From: Candidatus Kinetoplastidibacterium crithidiae
GTDB lineage: Bacteria > Pseudomonadota > Gammaproteobacteria > Burkholderiales > Burkholderiaceae_B
DNA length: 64,000 nt
Assembly (NCBI GenBank): GCA_019278155.1
Contig: JADMLC010000005.1
Coordinates: 61,980 to 125,979, forward strand
Direction: 5' to 3'
This document shows positions 33,233 to 47,179 of this stretch, piece after piece. Made by a program: the position numbers and the translations under genes. Numbering within the stretch: position 1 is the first letter of the stretch; each line of letters starts with the position of its first letter. The notes below the pieces were generated by a model that did not search any database, was not told the DNA's origin, and saw only the letters and a program-made list of their open reading frames with translations.

Positions 33233-34918
33233 CTACATTCCATCATATATTGGACCTTCACCTCCTTGAGGTGGAGTCCAGATTATATTTTGATTCGGAT
33301 CTTTGATATCACAAGTCTTACAATGGATGCAGTTTTCTGCCTCTATCACAAAATTAAATTTATTATTGTTATCTTTCTCAAATTTATATACTCCTGCTGG
33401 ACAGTATCTAACTTCTGGAGCTCCATATTCCATTAGATTAGTTTTTATTGGAATATTTGTATTAATTATTTTCAAATGTACCGGTTGATTTTTTTGATGA
33501 TGTGTATTTGATAATTGTACCGAACTTTCTTTATCAAACATGAATATATTGTCGGCTTTAGGATATTTTATATATTTGCTATGTTTTTTATCATTTAGGC
33601 ACATATGATCTTCTTTATGATTTTTAAGGTCAAATTTGAATTGTTCTTTCAAAAACTTTTGCTCTAAAAAATTCATTATGAATCCTATCAATTTTGGTTT
33701 TTTATTCCATAATTTAAAATTTCTAGATAAATATAATTCTTTATATAACCATGATTTTTTAAAGAAAGAATCATATTGTATAAGATCATTATTAATTGAT
33801 GATTTTGATGATAAATAATTATCCATTATTGTTTCTGCAGCTAGCATCCCACTTTTTATAGCAGTATGTACTCCTTTTAGTTTAGATGAATTTAAGAATC
33901 CTGCTTCACATCCTACTAATAGGCCTCCAGGAAATGATGTTTTAGGTAGTGAAAGCAGACCTCCATTTGTGATGCTTCTGGCACCATAAGATAGTCTTTT
34001 ACCACCTTTTAAAATATTAGAAATTAGTTTATGTGATTTGTAGTTTTGGAATTCTTCAAAGGGAGAAAACCATGTGTTTTTATAATCTAAGTCTATAACC
34101 ATCCCTATTGACAGTATATTATTCTTTAAATAATACAAAAAAGCTCCTCCAGAAGCTTTCTGATTTAATGGCCATCCTATAGTATGTATTACATTCCCTT
34201 GGTAATAGTCTTTACTTTCTATTTTCCAGTTTTCTTTTATGCCTATTGAGTATGTTTGTGAATTTTTTAAATTATCTAATTTAAATTTTTGTATTATTTC
34301 TTTGCCTAAATGTCCTCTTGATCCTTCTGCTAATATTGTATATTTTGCTTGTATTTCTAAGCCTTCTTGGAAAATATTACTTTTTTTACCATATTTATCT
34401 ATGCCAAAATCACCTGTCTTTACTCCACATACTTCTTGATTTTGATTATATAAAATATTTTTTGCTGCGAAGCCTGTAAAAATATCAACACCTAATTCTT
34501 CTGCTTTTTTTCCTAACAATTTTACTAAATGTCCTAATCTTACTAAGTAGCAATTTGTGTTTTTTAGGCATTTTGGTATCAGTATGTTTGATATCTTGAA
34601 ACTTTTGTTTTTAGTTAAATAAAAAAAGCTTTCATTTAAAACAGGATCTAGAATATCACTATTCGCTATATTATGATCTGGCAATAATTCCTCCAAGGAT
34701 CTTATATCTATAATAGCTCCTGATATGATATGAGAGCCTATCTCGGGAGATTTTTCTATTATGCAAATATTAAGTTCTTTATTCTTTTTTTTAGATAATT
34801 GTTTTAAGTGTATTGCCGTAGCTAGACCTGCAGGTCCGCCTCCAACAATTACAATATCATAATTTATAGTATCATTTTCTGACATTATATTTATTTCTCC
34901 AGAAAATATATATCGCAA
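33233..34918 (-). CDS. electron transfer flavoprotein-ubiquinone oxidoreductase (likely start 34885)
   Basis: DIVIVGGGPAGLATAIHLKQL, ISGAIIDIRSLEELLPD, C-terminal CIHCKTCDIKDPNQNIIWTPPQGGEGPIYDGM. Confidence 0.95.
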   Translation of the reverse strand: MRYIFSGEINIMSENDTINYDIVIVGGGPAGLATAIHLKQLSKKKNKELNICIIEKSPEIGSHIISGAIIDIRSLEELLPDHNIANSDILDPVLNESFFYLTKNKSFKISNILIPKCLKNTNCYLVRLGHLVKLLGKKAEELGVDIFTGFAAKNILYNQNQEVCGVKTGDFGIDKYGKKSNIFQEGLEIQAKYTILAEGSRGHLGKEIIQKFKLDNLKNSQTYSIGIKENWKIESKDYYQGNVIHTIGWPLNQKASGGAFLYYLKNNILSIGMVIDLDYKNTWFSPFEEFQNYKSHKLISNILKGGKRLSYGARSITNGGLLSLPKTSFPGGLLVGCEAGFLNSSKLKGVHTAIKSGMLAAETIMDNYLSSKSSINNDLIQYDSFFKKSWLYKELYLSRNFKLWNKKPKLIGFIMNFLEQKFLKEQFKFDLKNHKEDHMCLNDKKHSKYIKYPKADNIFMFDKESSVQLSNTHHQKNQPVHLKIINTNIPIKTNLMEYGAPEVRYCPAGVYKFEKDNNNKFNFVIEAENCIHCKTCDIKDPNQNIIWTPPQGGEGPIYDGM

Positions 34919-35073
34919 TAATATATTTATGTATTTATTTTAGTTTAATAGTATTGTTTATATATCATTAATATTATCTTGGTAGTTATTGATAGTAGTC
35001 TCTAGTGTATAATACTAATTTTGATTTTATGCTTTATTTTTTATTTTATTATCTTTATAAGCATATCATGTGA

Positions 35074-36738
<1,665 letters not shown>

Positions 36739-36802
36739 TAGATTTTATTTTTCATTGAATTATAGAAAGAAAATAGGTTATCAGGTTAAAGCTAATAAAT
36801 AA

Positions 36803-38173
<1,371 letters not shown>

Positions 38174-38181
38174 TATCAATA

Positions 38182-38224
38182 AAAGTATGTCAATAGAGAG
38201 TTTTGTTGGCATGCTTTCTATTTT
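38182..38224. terminator. terminator between convergent eno and the RNA methyltransferase
   Basis: AAAGTATGTCAA ... TTGGCATGCTTT (12-bp stem with G-U pairs) followed by CTATTTTT. Confidence 0.6.
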
Positions 38225-39426
38225 TGTGTTCTATAACTATTTTTTACTATCTCAAATTTAAATAATCTACACTCTAGTTTTCCATTAAAAATAGGCATTT
38301 TTCTTTTTGGTTTCAGACGCATTTTACTAGGTAGGGACATGTCATTTGAAATAATATTAACATTCCAGTCAAAGAAATTTTCTTTTAAGTTATGAGACCA
38401 AGAATACCATATATCTTCATTATATGTTCTCTCTCCATAAGGAGGATTAGTTACTATAAATCCTTTATTATAATTTTCTATTTTGATGTTACAAGCATCA
38501 TCATGTAGAAATTTTATATTATTGTTATCTATTCCTGATTTAGCTAAATTAACTTTAGCATATTCTAGAACTGACTTATCTATATCGCAGCCAATTAATT
38601 CTATTTGAATATTTCTGTCGATGTTGATTTTTGCTTCTTCTAAGATATCAGTCCAATTAGAGTGATTATGAAAATTTAGTTTTTCAAAAGCAAATTTTCT
38701 TGATATTCCAGGAGGGATAGAGCAGGCAATATGTGCTGCTTCTATAATTATAGTGCCACTTCCACAAAAAGGATCTAATAAAGGATATTGTGGAGTCCAT
38801 CCTGATAATGCTAATAATCCGGCTGCTAAATTTTCCTTTATTGGAGCTGTTCCTTTGTTTATTCTCCATCCTCGTTTAAATAGAGATTCTCCAGAAGAAT
38901 CTATATACAAGGTCAACGAGTTTTGTTTTATAAATGAATATATTCTTACATCAGGATCTTGTTTATCTACATTTGGTCTAACATCGTATGTTTTTCTGAA
39001 ATAATCGCATATGCCATCTTTTACTAACAGATTACAGTATTGAATGCTTTGGAATCTAGTATTATATCCAATGGTTTTTATTTTTATTGTTTTTTTAAAG
39101 TCAAACCATTCATCCCATTTAATTTGAGAAGAAATATCTAATATATCTTTTTCTTCATAAATTATATTTTTTTCAATTTGAATTAAAATTCTTGATGATA
39201 TTCTTGAATATAAATTAGCATACTGTATGCCCCGTAAATTACTTTTAAAGGTACATCCTGATTTTTCAATTCCTATTTTCTGGAAACCAATTGTTTTTAA
39301 TTCTTCTGCTAGTGTATCTTCTAGTCCATACGTGCATACGGCAAAAACAGTAAAAATTTCTCCTTCACAAAAGTTATTATGATTCTTTTTATTATGAAAA
39401 TTATTACTGCTATGTGTATTTAACAT
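38218..39426 (-). CDS. rlmL: THUMP-domain 23S rRNA (guanine-N2)-methyltransferase, RlmL-like
   Basis: LLDPFCGSGTIIIEAA, FIVTNPPYGER, N-terminal THUMP-like region. Confidence 0.85.
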   Translation of the reverse strand: MLNTHSSNNFHNKKNHNNFCEGEIFTVFAVCTYGLEDTLAEELKTIGFQKIGIEKSGCTFKSNLRGIQYANLYSRISSRILIQIEKNIIYEEKDILDISSQIKWDEWFDFKKTIKIKTIGYNTRFQSIQYCNLLVKDGICDYFRKTYDVRPNVDKQDPDVRIYSFIKQNSLTLYIDSSGESLFKRGWRINKGTAPIKENLAAGLLALSGWTPQYPLLDPFCGSGTIIIEAAHIACSIPPGISRKFAFEKLNFHNHSNWTDILEEAKINIDRNIQIELIGCDIDKSVLEYAKVNLAKSGIDNNNIKFLHDDACNIKIENYNKGFIVTNPPYGERTYNEDIWYSWSHNLKENFFDWNVNIISNDMSLPSKMRLKPKRKMPIFNGKLECRLFKFEIVKNSYRTQK

Positions 39427-39444
39427 TTTGATATTGTTTAATAT

Positions 39445-39876
39445 TTAGAATGGTTTTAAGGTTACTAAAGATAATATTGTAATTAAAAAAAATAATGGTA
39501 TTTCATTAAATACTCTATAAAAATTATGGCTTTTTTTATTTGAACCTTTTTCAAAATTTTCGATCATTTTGTTACATATTTGCTGGTATATAAAAGCCAT
39601 AAATACAATTATTAGTTTTAAGTACATCCATTTATGATGATCTTCAATATTTTGTTCTGTAGGATTTTTGGATAAGTATAGAATTATTCCAGAAATTATT
39701 ACCCCAATACTTAAGATATACATAAAATTATATAAACGTTTAGCCATTCCTATAAGGCAATGTCTGATATTATTTTCATCTTGTTGTGCTATATTTACAA
39801 ATATGCGTGGTAAATAAAATAATCCGGCAAACCATGATATTGTTATGGTCATGTGAATAATAATAAATAATGGCAT
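39445..39876 (-). CDS. hemJ: HemJ-type protoporphyrinogen IX oxidase / CopD-like membrane protein
   Basis: IHMTITISWFAGLFYLPRIFVN, DHHKWMYLKLIIVFMAFIYQQICNKM; four hydrophobic segments with conserved His. Confidence 0.75.
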   Translation of the reverse strand: MPLFIIIHMTITISWFAGLFYLPRIFVNIAQQDENNIRHCLIGMAKRLYNFMYILSIGVIISGIILYLSKNPTEQNIEDHHKWMYLKLIIVFMAFIYQQICNKMIENFEKGSNKKSHNFYRVFNEIPLFFLITILSLVTLKPF

Positions 39877-39911
39877 AAATATTTTTTATCCTAAATTCAA
39901 TTATCTATATA

Positions 39912-39963
39912 AAAAAGAAACAGGCCATGCATAAAGTGATATCTATATTTTATGCATAGCCTG
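39912..39963 (-). terminator. rho-independent terminator of maeB
   Basis: CAGGCCATGCATAAA ... TTTATGCATAGCCTG stem, U-rich tract on the minus strand. Confidence 0.65.
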
Positions 39964-39975
39964 ATATTAGAAAAA

Positions 39976-42258
39976 TTATATTTTATTTTTTTCTTTTTGC
40001 GCATCAATTACAGCTAAAACTGTCATATTGATAATTCTTCTTACAGTTGAACTATTCGTCAAAATGTGTACAGGTCTAGATGATCCTAATAATATAGGGC
40101 CAACAGTTATACCGTTACTTCCAGTCATTTTGAGCAAGTTATGTGCGATATTTCCTGCATCTAAATTTGGCATTATCAATAGGTTAGCATTTCCTTTCAG
40201 GTTATTATCTGGATAAGAAATATTTCTTATTTTCTCAGATAAAGCAGAATCAGCATGCATTTCTCCTTCTACTTCTAATTCTGGTTGTAATCTTCTTATT
40301 ATTTTTAATGCTTCTGACATTTTTTGTGAGGATTTACTGATCTGGCTACCAAAATTAGAATGAGATAATAATGCTACTTTAGGAGTGAAACCAAAATTAA
40401 CCATTTTTTGTACAGCTTGTATAGCTATGTTGGCAATTTCTTGAGAATCAGGATCTTCATTAACTTGTGTGTCTGCAATGAATAATGTTTGATTTGGTAG
40501 CATTAATATATTCAGAGCGGCATATGTATTATTTGATTCTTTCCCTATTACTTCATCTATGTATTTTAATTGATTATTATACTTGGTTGTAACTCCACAT
40601 AGCATTGCATCAGCATCGCCTCTTTTTAGAAGCATAGCTCCTATAAGAGTATTATGTTTTCTGATCATGGATTTAGCAATATCTGGACTTACTCCATCTC
40701 TACATTTTAATTTATAATAGCTAGTCCACAATTCCTTAAATCTAATATCATCTTCTGGATTAACTATTTCTAAATCATTATTTATATTGATTCGTAAACC
40801 CAATTTCTTTATTCGCATTTCTATTACTGATAATCTACCTATTAGTATAGGATATGCTAATTTTTCATCTATTATTGTTTGTACTGCTCTTAATACGCGT
40901 TCATCTTCACCATCAGCATAAATGACTCTTTTAAGATCTTTTTGTGCTTGTTCAAATAAAGGAAGCATTATTTGACCAGAATGATATACATAAGATGCTA
41001 ATTTTTGTTTGTAAGCTTCTAAATTTTTTATAGGTCTTTTAGCAACACCTGATTCTTCAGCGGCTTTTGCAACGGCTGGTGCTATATGTACTATTAATCT
41101 AGGATCGAACGGTTTTGGTATTATATATTCTGGTCCGAAAGAAAGATTTTGACCAGAATAGGCTAAAGCTACTTCATCATTTTGCTCTGCTTGTGCTAAA
41201 TCAGCTATAGCCCTAACAGTAGCCATTTTCATTTCTTCTGTAATTTGTGAGGCTCCACAATCTAGGGCTCCTCTAAAAATGAAGGGAAAGCATAAAACAT
41301 TATTTACTTGATTAGGGTAATCTGACCTTCCTGTAGCTATTATACAGTCTGGTCTAACTTCTTTAGCTAGCGGCGGTAATATTTCTGGCTCTGGGTTTGC
41401 TAGAGCCAGAATAAGTGGTTTATTAGCCATAGTTTTAACCATTTCAGGAGTTAAAACTTTTGCTGCGGAACATCCTAAGAAGACATCTGCATTTTTTACA
41501 ACATCAGCTAGTGTTCTTAAGGAAGTTTTTTTAGCATACCTCAGCTTGTTGGCCTCCATGTTTTCATCTCTGCCTTCCCAGATAACTCCACGAGAATCAA
41601 CTACATAGATGTTTTCAATTTTAGCTCCTAACCTTACTAAAAGGTCCAGACATGAAATAGCAGCAGCGCCAGCTCCAGAACAAGCTATTTTGACATCCTC
41701 TATTTTTTTATTTACTACCTTAAGACCGTTGAGGATAGCAGCAGATGATATTATTGCAGTACCATGTTGATCATCATGAAAAACTGGTATTTTCATTTTT
41801 TCTCTGAGTTTTTTCTCAATATAAAAACATTCTGGAGCTTTTATATCTTCAAGATTAACACCGCCTAATGTTGGTTCTAAAGCAGATATTATATCTACAA
41901 GTTTATCTGGGTCATTCTCTGCAAGTTCGATATCAAAAACATCAATTCCTGCAAACTTTTTAAATAAACAGCCTTTACCTTCCATTACTGGTTTTGACGC
42001 CAGAGGTCCTATGTTGCCTAGACCTAAAACTGCTGTTCCATTTGTAATTACTCCAACCAAGTTAGATCTAGAAGTATACATTGAAGCAGCACTATCTCCA
42101 GAATTAAAAATTGCCATACAAGCGGCTGCCACCCCAGGAGAATAGGCCAAAGACAAATCATCTTGATTAGCTAATGTCTTAGTAGGGGTAACTGATATTT
42201 TTCCTGGAGTAGGAAAAGCATGATATTCCAGTGCTCTTTGATTTAAATTTTCATCCAT
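39976..42258 (-). CDS. maeB: NADP-dependent malic enzyme with C-terminal phosphotransacetylase-like domain
   Basis: [29 protein letters not shown]-like domain [13 protein letters not shown]...[14 protein letters not shown]. Confidence 0.95.
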   Translation of the reverse strand: MDENLNQRALEYHAFPTPGKISVTPTKTLANQDDLSLAYSPGVAAACMAIFNSGDSAASMYTSRSNLVGVITNGTAVLGLGNIGPLASKPVMEGKGCLFKKFAGIDVFDIELAENDPDKLVDIISALEPTLGGVNLEDIKAPECFYIEKKLREKMKIPVFHDDQHGTAIISSAAILNGLKVVNKKIEDVKIACSGAGAAAISCLDLLVRLGAKIENIYVVDSRGVIWEGRDENMEANKLRYAKKTSLRTLADVVKNADVFLGCSAAKVLTPEMVKTMANKPLILALANPEPEILPPLAKEVRPDCIIATGRSDYPNQVNNVLCFPFIFRGALDCGASQITEEMKMATVRAIADLAQAEQNDEVALAYSGQNLSFGPEYIIPKPFDPRLIVHIAPAVAKAAEESGVAKRPIKNLEAYKQKLASYVYHSGQIMLPLFEQAQKDLKRVIYADGEDERVLRAVQTIIDEKLAYPILIGRLSVIEMRIKKLGLRININNDLEIVNPEDDIRFKELWTSYYKLKCRDGVSPDIAKSMIRKHNTLIGAMLLKRGDADAMLCGVTTKYNNQLKYIDEVIGKESNNTYAALNILMLPNQTLFIADTQVNEDPDSQEIANIAIQAVQKMVNFGFTPKVALLSHSNFGSQISKSSQKMSEALKIIRRLQPELEVEGEMHADSALSEKIRNISYPDNNLKGNANLLIMPNLDAGNIAHNLLKMTGSNGITVGPILLGSSRPVHILTNSSTVRRIINMTVLAVIDAQKEKNKI

Positions 42259-42800
42259 ATTTTTTACACTTTGTTGAAAGTTTTATAATAAAATTCTTAG
42301 CCAGCTTTAAAATACAAGATCGATAAATAGTCAAGTTAGTATTTTATACATACTATTGCTAATATCCGATTAAAAATTAATTGCTTAATTATAATTTTTT
42401 ATAATTATGGCCGACTGTAAATGGTCATAGATTTGATTAATATTTAATTTTATGAAAAATATTATTATCTCATAAATACTCTTTCTTCATAAGATCTTTT
42501 GAAAAATTAAGCAATTTTTACTTATATAAACAACTATTTTAACAGTCTTTTCTTATGCTACAAAGTTATATTTGTTTATGTATACTGTATCATTTCATAA
42601 CTCATTGTTAGTTGGTTTCTCATTTTTTGTTGTTTTATGATGTTATTCGTTACTTCTATAATGCTGAATTCATGATATTTAAGCATTTTTTTGTGTACAA
42701 TAGTTGTTGTAGTAAGTAGTTATAAAATTGTGACGAATAAGTTATAATTAACATGCTAGTTATTTTAGCCTTAGTGGCTTTAAAAATTTTAGGTTTTATG

Positions 42801-42905
42801 CACATGCCTTCTGCCCATTGCTATCCGCTGAACGGGAAGTCCGTGTCGCGGAAGGTTTTATCCCCTGCATCGTGTCGAGTGAAATGCTCGAAAAGGTGAA
42901 GCTAA
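42801..42905 (+). ncRNA. probable sucA RNA motif (cis-regulatory leader)
   Basis: GC-rich structured island in an AT-rich leader directly upstream of sucA: CCTT(42807-42810)/AAGG(42852-42855), CCGC/GCGG, ACGG/CCGT, and second hairpin TCGAG(42875-42879)/CTCGA(42887-42891) followed by the AAGGTGAAG Shine-Dalgarno region. Confidence 0.7.
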
Positions 42906-42908
42906 ATT

Positions 42909-45785
42909 ATGTCTTCTAATAAAGAATCTTTGTCCACATCATATTTATTTGGCGGTAATGCGCCATATGTAGAAGAGTTATACGAGATTTATCTTGATAA
43001 CCCAGGAGCTGTAGCTGAACATTGGCGACAGTACTTTGATCATCTACAGAATTCACCAGCCACAGATGGTAGTGAAAAAACTATAGATCAAGCACATGCT
43101 CCTATAGTAGAGTCTTTTGCTTATAGAGCTAAAACAAATTCTTTTGTTAATAATAGTTCTACATCTTCAGATTTGTCGGTTGCTTCAAAACAAGTATTTG
43201 TGCAATCTATAATTGCTGCCTATAGATCACTAGGAGTTCATTGGGCTGATTTAGATCCTTTGAAAAGAAAAGAACGTTCTGATATTCCTGAATTAGATCC
43301 TGGTTTCTATGGTTTTAAAGAATCTGATCTTGATCAGACCTACTCTTCAAGTAGTACTTATTTTTCAAAATCTAGTACCATGACTTTGAGGGAAATCTTA
43401 AAGTCTTTGAAAAACACATATTGTCGCTCTATAGGTGTTGAGTTTATGCATATATCCAATCCTGTAATAAAAAGATGGGTACAGGAGCGCATGGAATCAA
43501 CTCAAGGAGTAGATATTAATTTAGGTGTTGACGGAAAGCGCCATATATTGCAGCAATTAACTGAAGCTGAAGGTTTAGAAAGATTTTTGCATACAAAATA
43601 TGTCGGCCAGAAACGTTTTTCTCTTGAAGGAGGAGAGAGCTTTATAGCTTCTATGGATGAGGTTGTCAATCATGCTGCTGATCTTGGGATTCAGGAAGTT
43701 ATAGTTGGTATGGCTCATAGAGGGCGTTTAAACATGTTGGTAAATATCATGGGTAAAATGCCTGGTGATTTGTTTGCAGAATTTGAAGGCAAACATTCAC
43801 AATTCCTTAGCGACGGTGATGTTAAGTATCACAATGGTTTTTCTAGTGATCTAGCAACGCGAAGTGGTCCTGTCCATTTGTCTTTAGCTTTTAACCCATC
43901 ACATTTGGAAATAGTTAATCCAGTTGTTGAAGGTAGTGCCAGGGCTAGGCAAGAAAGACGGGAGGATCACAAAGGGAAGCAACAAGTGCTTCCTGTTCTT
44001 GTTCACGGTGACTCTGCTTTTGCTGGTCAAGGCGTTGTTATGGAAACATTGAATCTAGCCTTAACTAGAGGATATGGTACTGGTGGTACAATACATATTG
44101 TCATAAATAATCAAATAGGTTTTACGACATCTGATCCTAGAGATGCTAGATCAACGATATACTGTACAGATGTTGTTAAAATGATTGAGGCGCCAGTATT
44201 TCATGTTAATGGTGATGATCCTGAAGCTGTTGTATTTGCAAGCAGATTAGCTGTTGATTATAGAATGCAGTTTGGTCGTGATGTTGTTATTGATATAGTA
44301 TGTTTCCGTAAGCTTGGTCATAACGAACAAGATACTCCTGCTTTAACGCAGCCTTTGATGTATAGTCGTATTAAACAACATCCAGGAACCCGTAAGCTTT
44401 ATGCTGATAAGTTGATTGATCAAAAAGTTTTGACTGCTGAAGAGGCTGATAATTTTGTAAAAGAATATCGTCAGGTCATGGAAGATGGACAACGTACTAT
44501 TGAGCCAATATTGACTGATCATAAAAGTAAATATGCTATAGATTGGGCGCCATTTTTAAATTCCAAATGGACGGATCATGCAGATACTGCTGTTCCTATT
44601 TCTGAATTGAATCGTATAGGTGAGTTGATAACTAAGGTGCCTGATGGTTTTAATGCACATCCATTAGTTGCCAAATTGCTAAATGATCGTCGTAAAATGT
44701 CTCATGGAGAGATTAATTTAGATTATGGTATGGCTGAACATTTGGCTTTTGCTACTTTGCTAAATTCTGGTTATGCTATAAGAATTACAGGTCAAGATTC
44801 TGGTCGTGGCACATTTACTCATAGGCATGCTGTTTTACATGATCAAAATAGAGAAAAATGGGATGATGGAGTATATATACCTCTTAAAAACATTTCTGAT
44901 TCTCAAGCTCCTTTTGTTGTTATAGATTCTGTTCTTTCGGAGGAAGCTGTATTGGGATTTGAATATGGTTATTCTTGTTCAGAGCCTAATACTCTTACAA
45001 TATGGGAAGCTCAGTTTGGTGACTTTGTAAATGGAGCTCAAGTAGTTATAGACCAATTTATATCATCTGGTGAAGCAAAATGGGGTCGTCAATCTGGTTT
45101 GACTATGATGTTGCCTCATGGTTACGAAGGTCAAGGTCCTGAGCATTCTTCTGGAAGAATTGAAAGATTTTTACAATTATGTTCTGATAACAACATGCAA
45201 GTTGTTCAGCCTACTGCCGCATCACAAATATTTCATTTGTTGCGCAGACAAATGATTCGTCCTTTCCGTAAACCTTTGGTGATTTTTACGCCTAAATCGT
45301 TGTTGCGTAATAAAGATGCAAGTTCTCCATTAGTGGATTTATCTGAAGGATCTTTCAAGATGGTAATTCCAGAAGTGGATGCTAATATCAATTCGAAGTC
45401 AGTGAAAAGATTATTAGCCTGTTCTGGTAAGGTATATTATGACTTAGTGAACTCTCGTAAAGAGCGGTCGTTAGATAATGTTGCTATAATTAGAGTTGAA
45501 CAATTATATCCTTTTGCTCATAAATCTTTTGAGGCTGAATTGCAAAAATATCCTAACTTGTCTGAAATCATATGGGTACAAGATGAACCACAAAATCAAG
45601 GTCCTTGGTATTATATTCAACACCATTTATATGAAAATATGAAAGAGGGTCAAAAACTTGGTTATGCCGGACGTAATGCTTCTGCATCTCCTGCAGTGGG
45701 TTATTTAGCTAAGCATCAAGAACAACAAAAGAATTTAATTGATCAGGCTTTTGCTCAAAAATTTAAAGTTATACTTGCTAAATGA
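42909..45785 (+). CDS. sucA: 2-oxoglutarate dehydrogenase E1
   Basis: FGGNAPYVEELYE, VIVGMAHRGRLNMLVN, MEAPVFHVNGDDPEAV, SGRIERFLQL. Confidence 0.97.
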   Translation: MSSNKESLSTSYLFGGNAPYVEELYEIYLDNPGAVAEHWRQYFDHLQNSPATDGSEKTIDQAHAPIVESFAYRAKTNSFVNNSSTSSDLSVASKQVFVQSIIAAYRSLGVHWADLDPLKRKERSDIPELDPGFYGFKESDLDQTYSSSSTYFSKSSTMTLREILKSLKNTYCRSIGVEFMHISNPVIKRWVQERMESTQGVDINLGVDGKRHILQQLTEAEGLERFLHTKYVGQKRFSLEGGESFIASMDEVVNHAADLGIQEVIVGMAHRGRLNMLVNIMGKMPGDLFAEFEGKHSQFLSDGDVKYHNGFSSDLATRSGPVHLSLAFNPSHLEIVNPVVEGSARARQERREDHKGKQQVLPVLVHGDSAFAGQGVVMETLNLALTRGYGTGGTIHIVINNQIGFTTSDPRDARSTIYCTDVVKMIEAPVFHVNGDDPEAVVFASRLAVDYRMQFGRDVVIDIVCFRKLGHNEQDTPALTQPLMYSRIKQHPGTRKLYADKLIDQKVLTAEEADNFVKEYRQVMEDGQRTIEPILTDHKSKYAIDWAPFLNSKWTDHADTAVPISELNRIGELITKVPDGFNAHPLVAKLLNDRRKMSHGEINLDYGMAEHLAFATLLNSGYAIRITGQDSGRGTFTHRHAVLHDQNREKWDDGVYIPLKNISDSQAPFVVIDSVLSEEAVLGFEYGYSCSEPNTLTIWEAQFGDFVNGAQVVIDQFISSGEAKWGRQSGLTMMLPHGYEGQGPEHSSGRIERFLQLCSDNNMQVVQPTAASQIFHLLRRQMIRPFRKPLVIFTPKSLLRNKDASSPLVDLSEGSFKMVIPEVDANINSKSVKRLLACSGKVYYDLVNSRKERSLDNVAIIRVEQLYPFAHKSFEAELQKYPNLSEIIWVQDEPQNQGPWYYIQHHLYENMKEGQKLGYAGRNASASPAVGYLAKHQEQQKNLIDQAFAQKFKVILAK

Positions 45786-45824
45786 TATTTTTATAATTGT
45801 TAATGAATTACGGGATTTACCATT

Positions 45825-47042
45825 ATGGCTATTATTGATGTTGTTGTTCCTCAGTTATCTGAGTCTATTTCAGAAGCTACTATGATGACTTGGAAAAAGA
45901 GCGTGGGTTCTTTTGTAGAGTCAGATGAGATTTTAATTGAGATTGAAACTGATAAAGTTGTTTTAGAAGTTCCAGCTCCATCCTCTGGTGTGTTAATAGA
46001 AATAGTTAGAGGAGACAGTAGTACTGTTGTTTCTGGCGAGTTGATTGCAAAAATAGATACTGCTGCTGCTAAAACAGCATCTGTAGATGTCTCTAAAAAT
46101 ATTTCTAATTCTAATGAAGCATCGAATCAAACTTCCAGTCATAGTGTTAAGGATATGAAAAATGTTGCTTCACCAGCAGCTTCAAAAATCTTATCTGAAA
46201 AAGGGTTAGATGTATCATCAATATCTGGTTCTGGAAGGGACGGTAGGGTAACAAAATCTGATGTTTTATCTGCAAAAACTTCAGTTGATGCTGCTAAGCC
46301 TGCGATGGATAATACACAGCCAAAAACATTTTCTATTGATGGAAGGCCAGAACAGCGTGTTCCTATGAGTCGTTTAAGAGCAAGAATTGCTGAACGATTA
46401 ATACAGTCTCAACAGGAAAATGCTATATTAACTACTTTTAATGAAGTTAATATGCAGTCTGTTATTGATATCAGACGTAAATATAAAGATAAGTTTGAAA
46501 AAGAACATGGTGTAAAGCTTGGTTTTATGTCTTTTTTTGTGAAAGCTGCTGTTGCTGCTCTGAAGAAATTTCCATTAATTAATGCTTCTATTGATGGCAA
46601 AGATATTATATATCATGGTTATTTTGATATTGGTATTGCTGTTGGTAGTCCAAGAGGTCTTGTTGTTCCAATACTTAGAAATGCAGATCAATTGTCGATA
46701 TCAGATATAGAGAAATCCATTGCTGATTTTGGTAAGAGAGCGGCAGATGGCAAATTAAGTATAGAAGAAATGACAGGGGGAACATTTTCCATATCAAACG
46801 GTGGTGTTTTCGGGTCAATGTTGTCTACTCCAATAATCAATCCTCCTCAATCCGCTATTCTTGGAATACATGCTACTAAAGAACGTGCTGTTGTTGAAAA
46901 TGGTCAAATAGTTATTCGTCCAATGAATTATCTGGCTTTATCTTATGATCATAGGATTATTGACGGTCGTGAAGCTGTATTGGGGTTAGTTGCTATTAAA
47001 GATGCATTGGAAGATCCACAAAGTCTTTTATTAGATTTGTAA
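45825..47042 (+). CDS. sucB: dihydrolipoyllysine succinyltransferase (E2)
   Basis: Lipoyl motif [14 protein letters not shown], peripheral-subunit binding region, catalytic [13 protein letters not shown]. Confidence 0.96.
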   Translation: MAIIDVVVPQLSESISEATMMTWKKSVGSFVESDEILIEIETDKVVLEVPAPSSGVLIEIVRGDSSTVVSGELIAKIDTAAAKTASVDVSKNISNSNEASNQTSSHSVKDMKNVASPAASKILSEKGLDVSSISGSGRDGRVTKSDVLSAKTSVDAAKPAMDNTQPKTFSIDGRPEQRVPMSRLRARIAERLIQSQQENAILTTFNEVNMQSVIDIRRKYKDKFEKEHGVKLGFMSFFVKAAVAALKKFPLINASIDGKDIIYHGYFDIGIAVGSPRGLVVPILRNADQLSISDIEKSIADFGKRAADGKLSIEEMTGGTFSISNGGVFGSMLSTPIINPPQSAILGIHATKERAVVENGQIVIRPMNYLALSYDHRIIDGREAVLGLVAIKDALEDPQSLLLDL

Positions 47043-47063
47043 AGCTTTTTGTTATTTTTTAAA

Positions 47064-47100
47064 ATAAGAGTGTTCAATATTATAATGAATACTCTTATTT
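47064..47100 (+). terminator. terminator downstream of sucB
   Basis: ATAAGAGTGTTC / GAATACTCTTAT stem with one G-U pair. Confidence 0.5.
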
Positions 47101-47179
47101 ATGATCTAGATAGTATTTTTATTATTGTTATCAAATATAATATCTAGAGTTTGTAAATTTTTATTTATATTGTAAAAAT

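Noticed and set aside
42259-42800. Upstream half of the long maeB-sucA intergenic as a hidden gene
   Set aside because: No open frame or recognisable protein fragment on either strand by eye; probably promoter/leader or eroded sequence.
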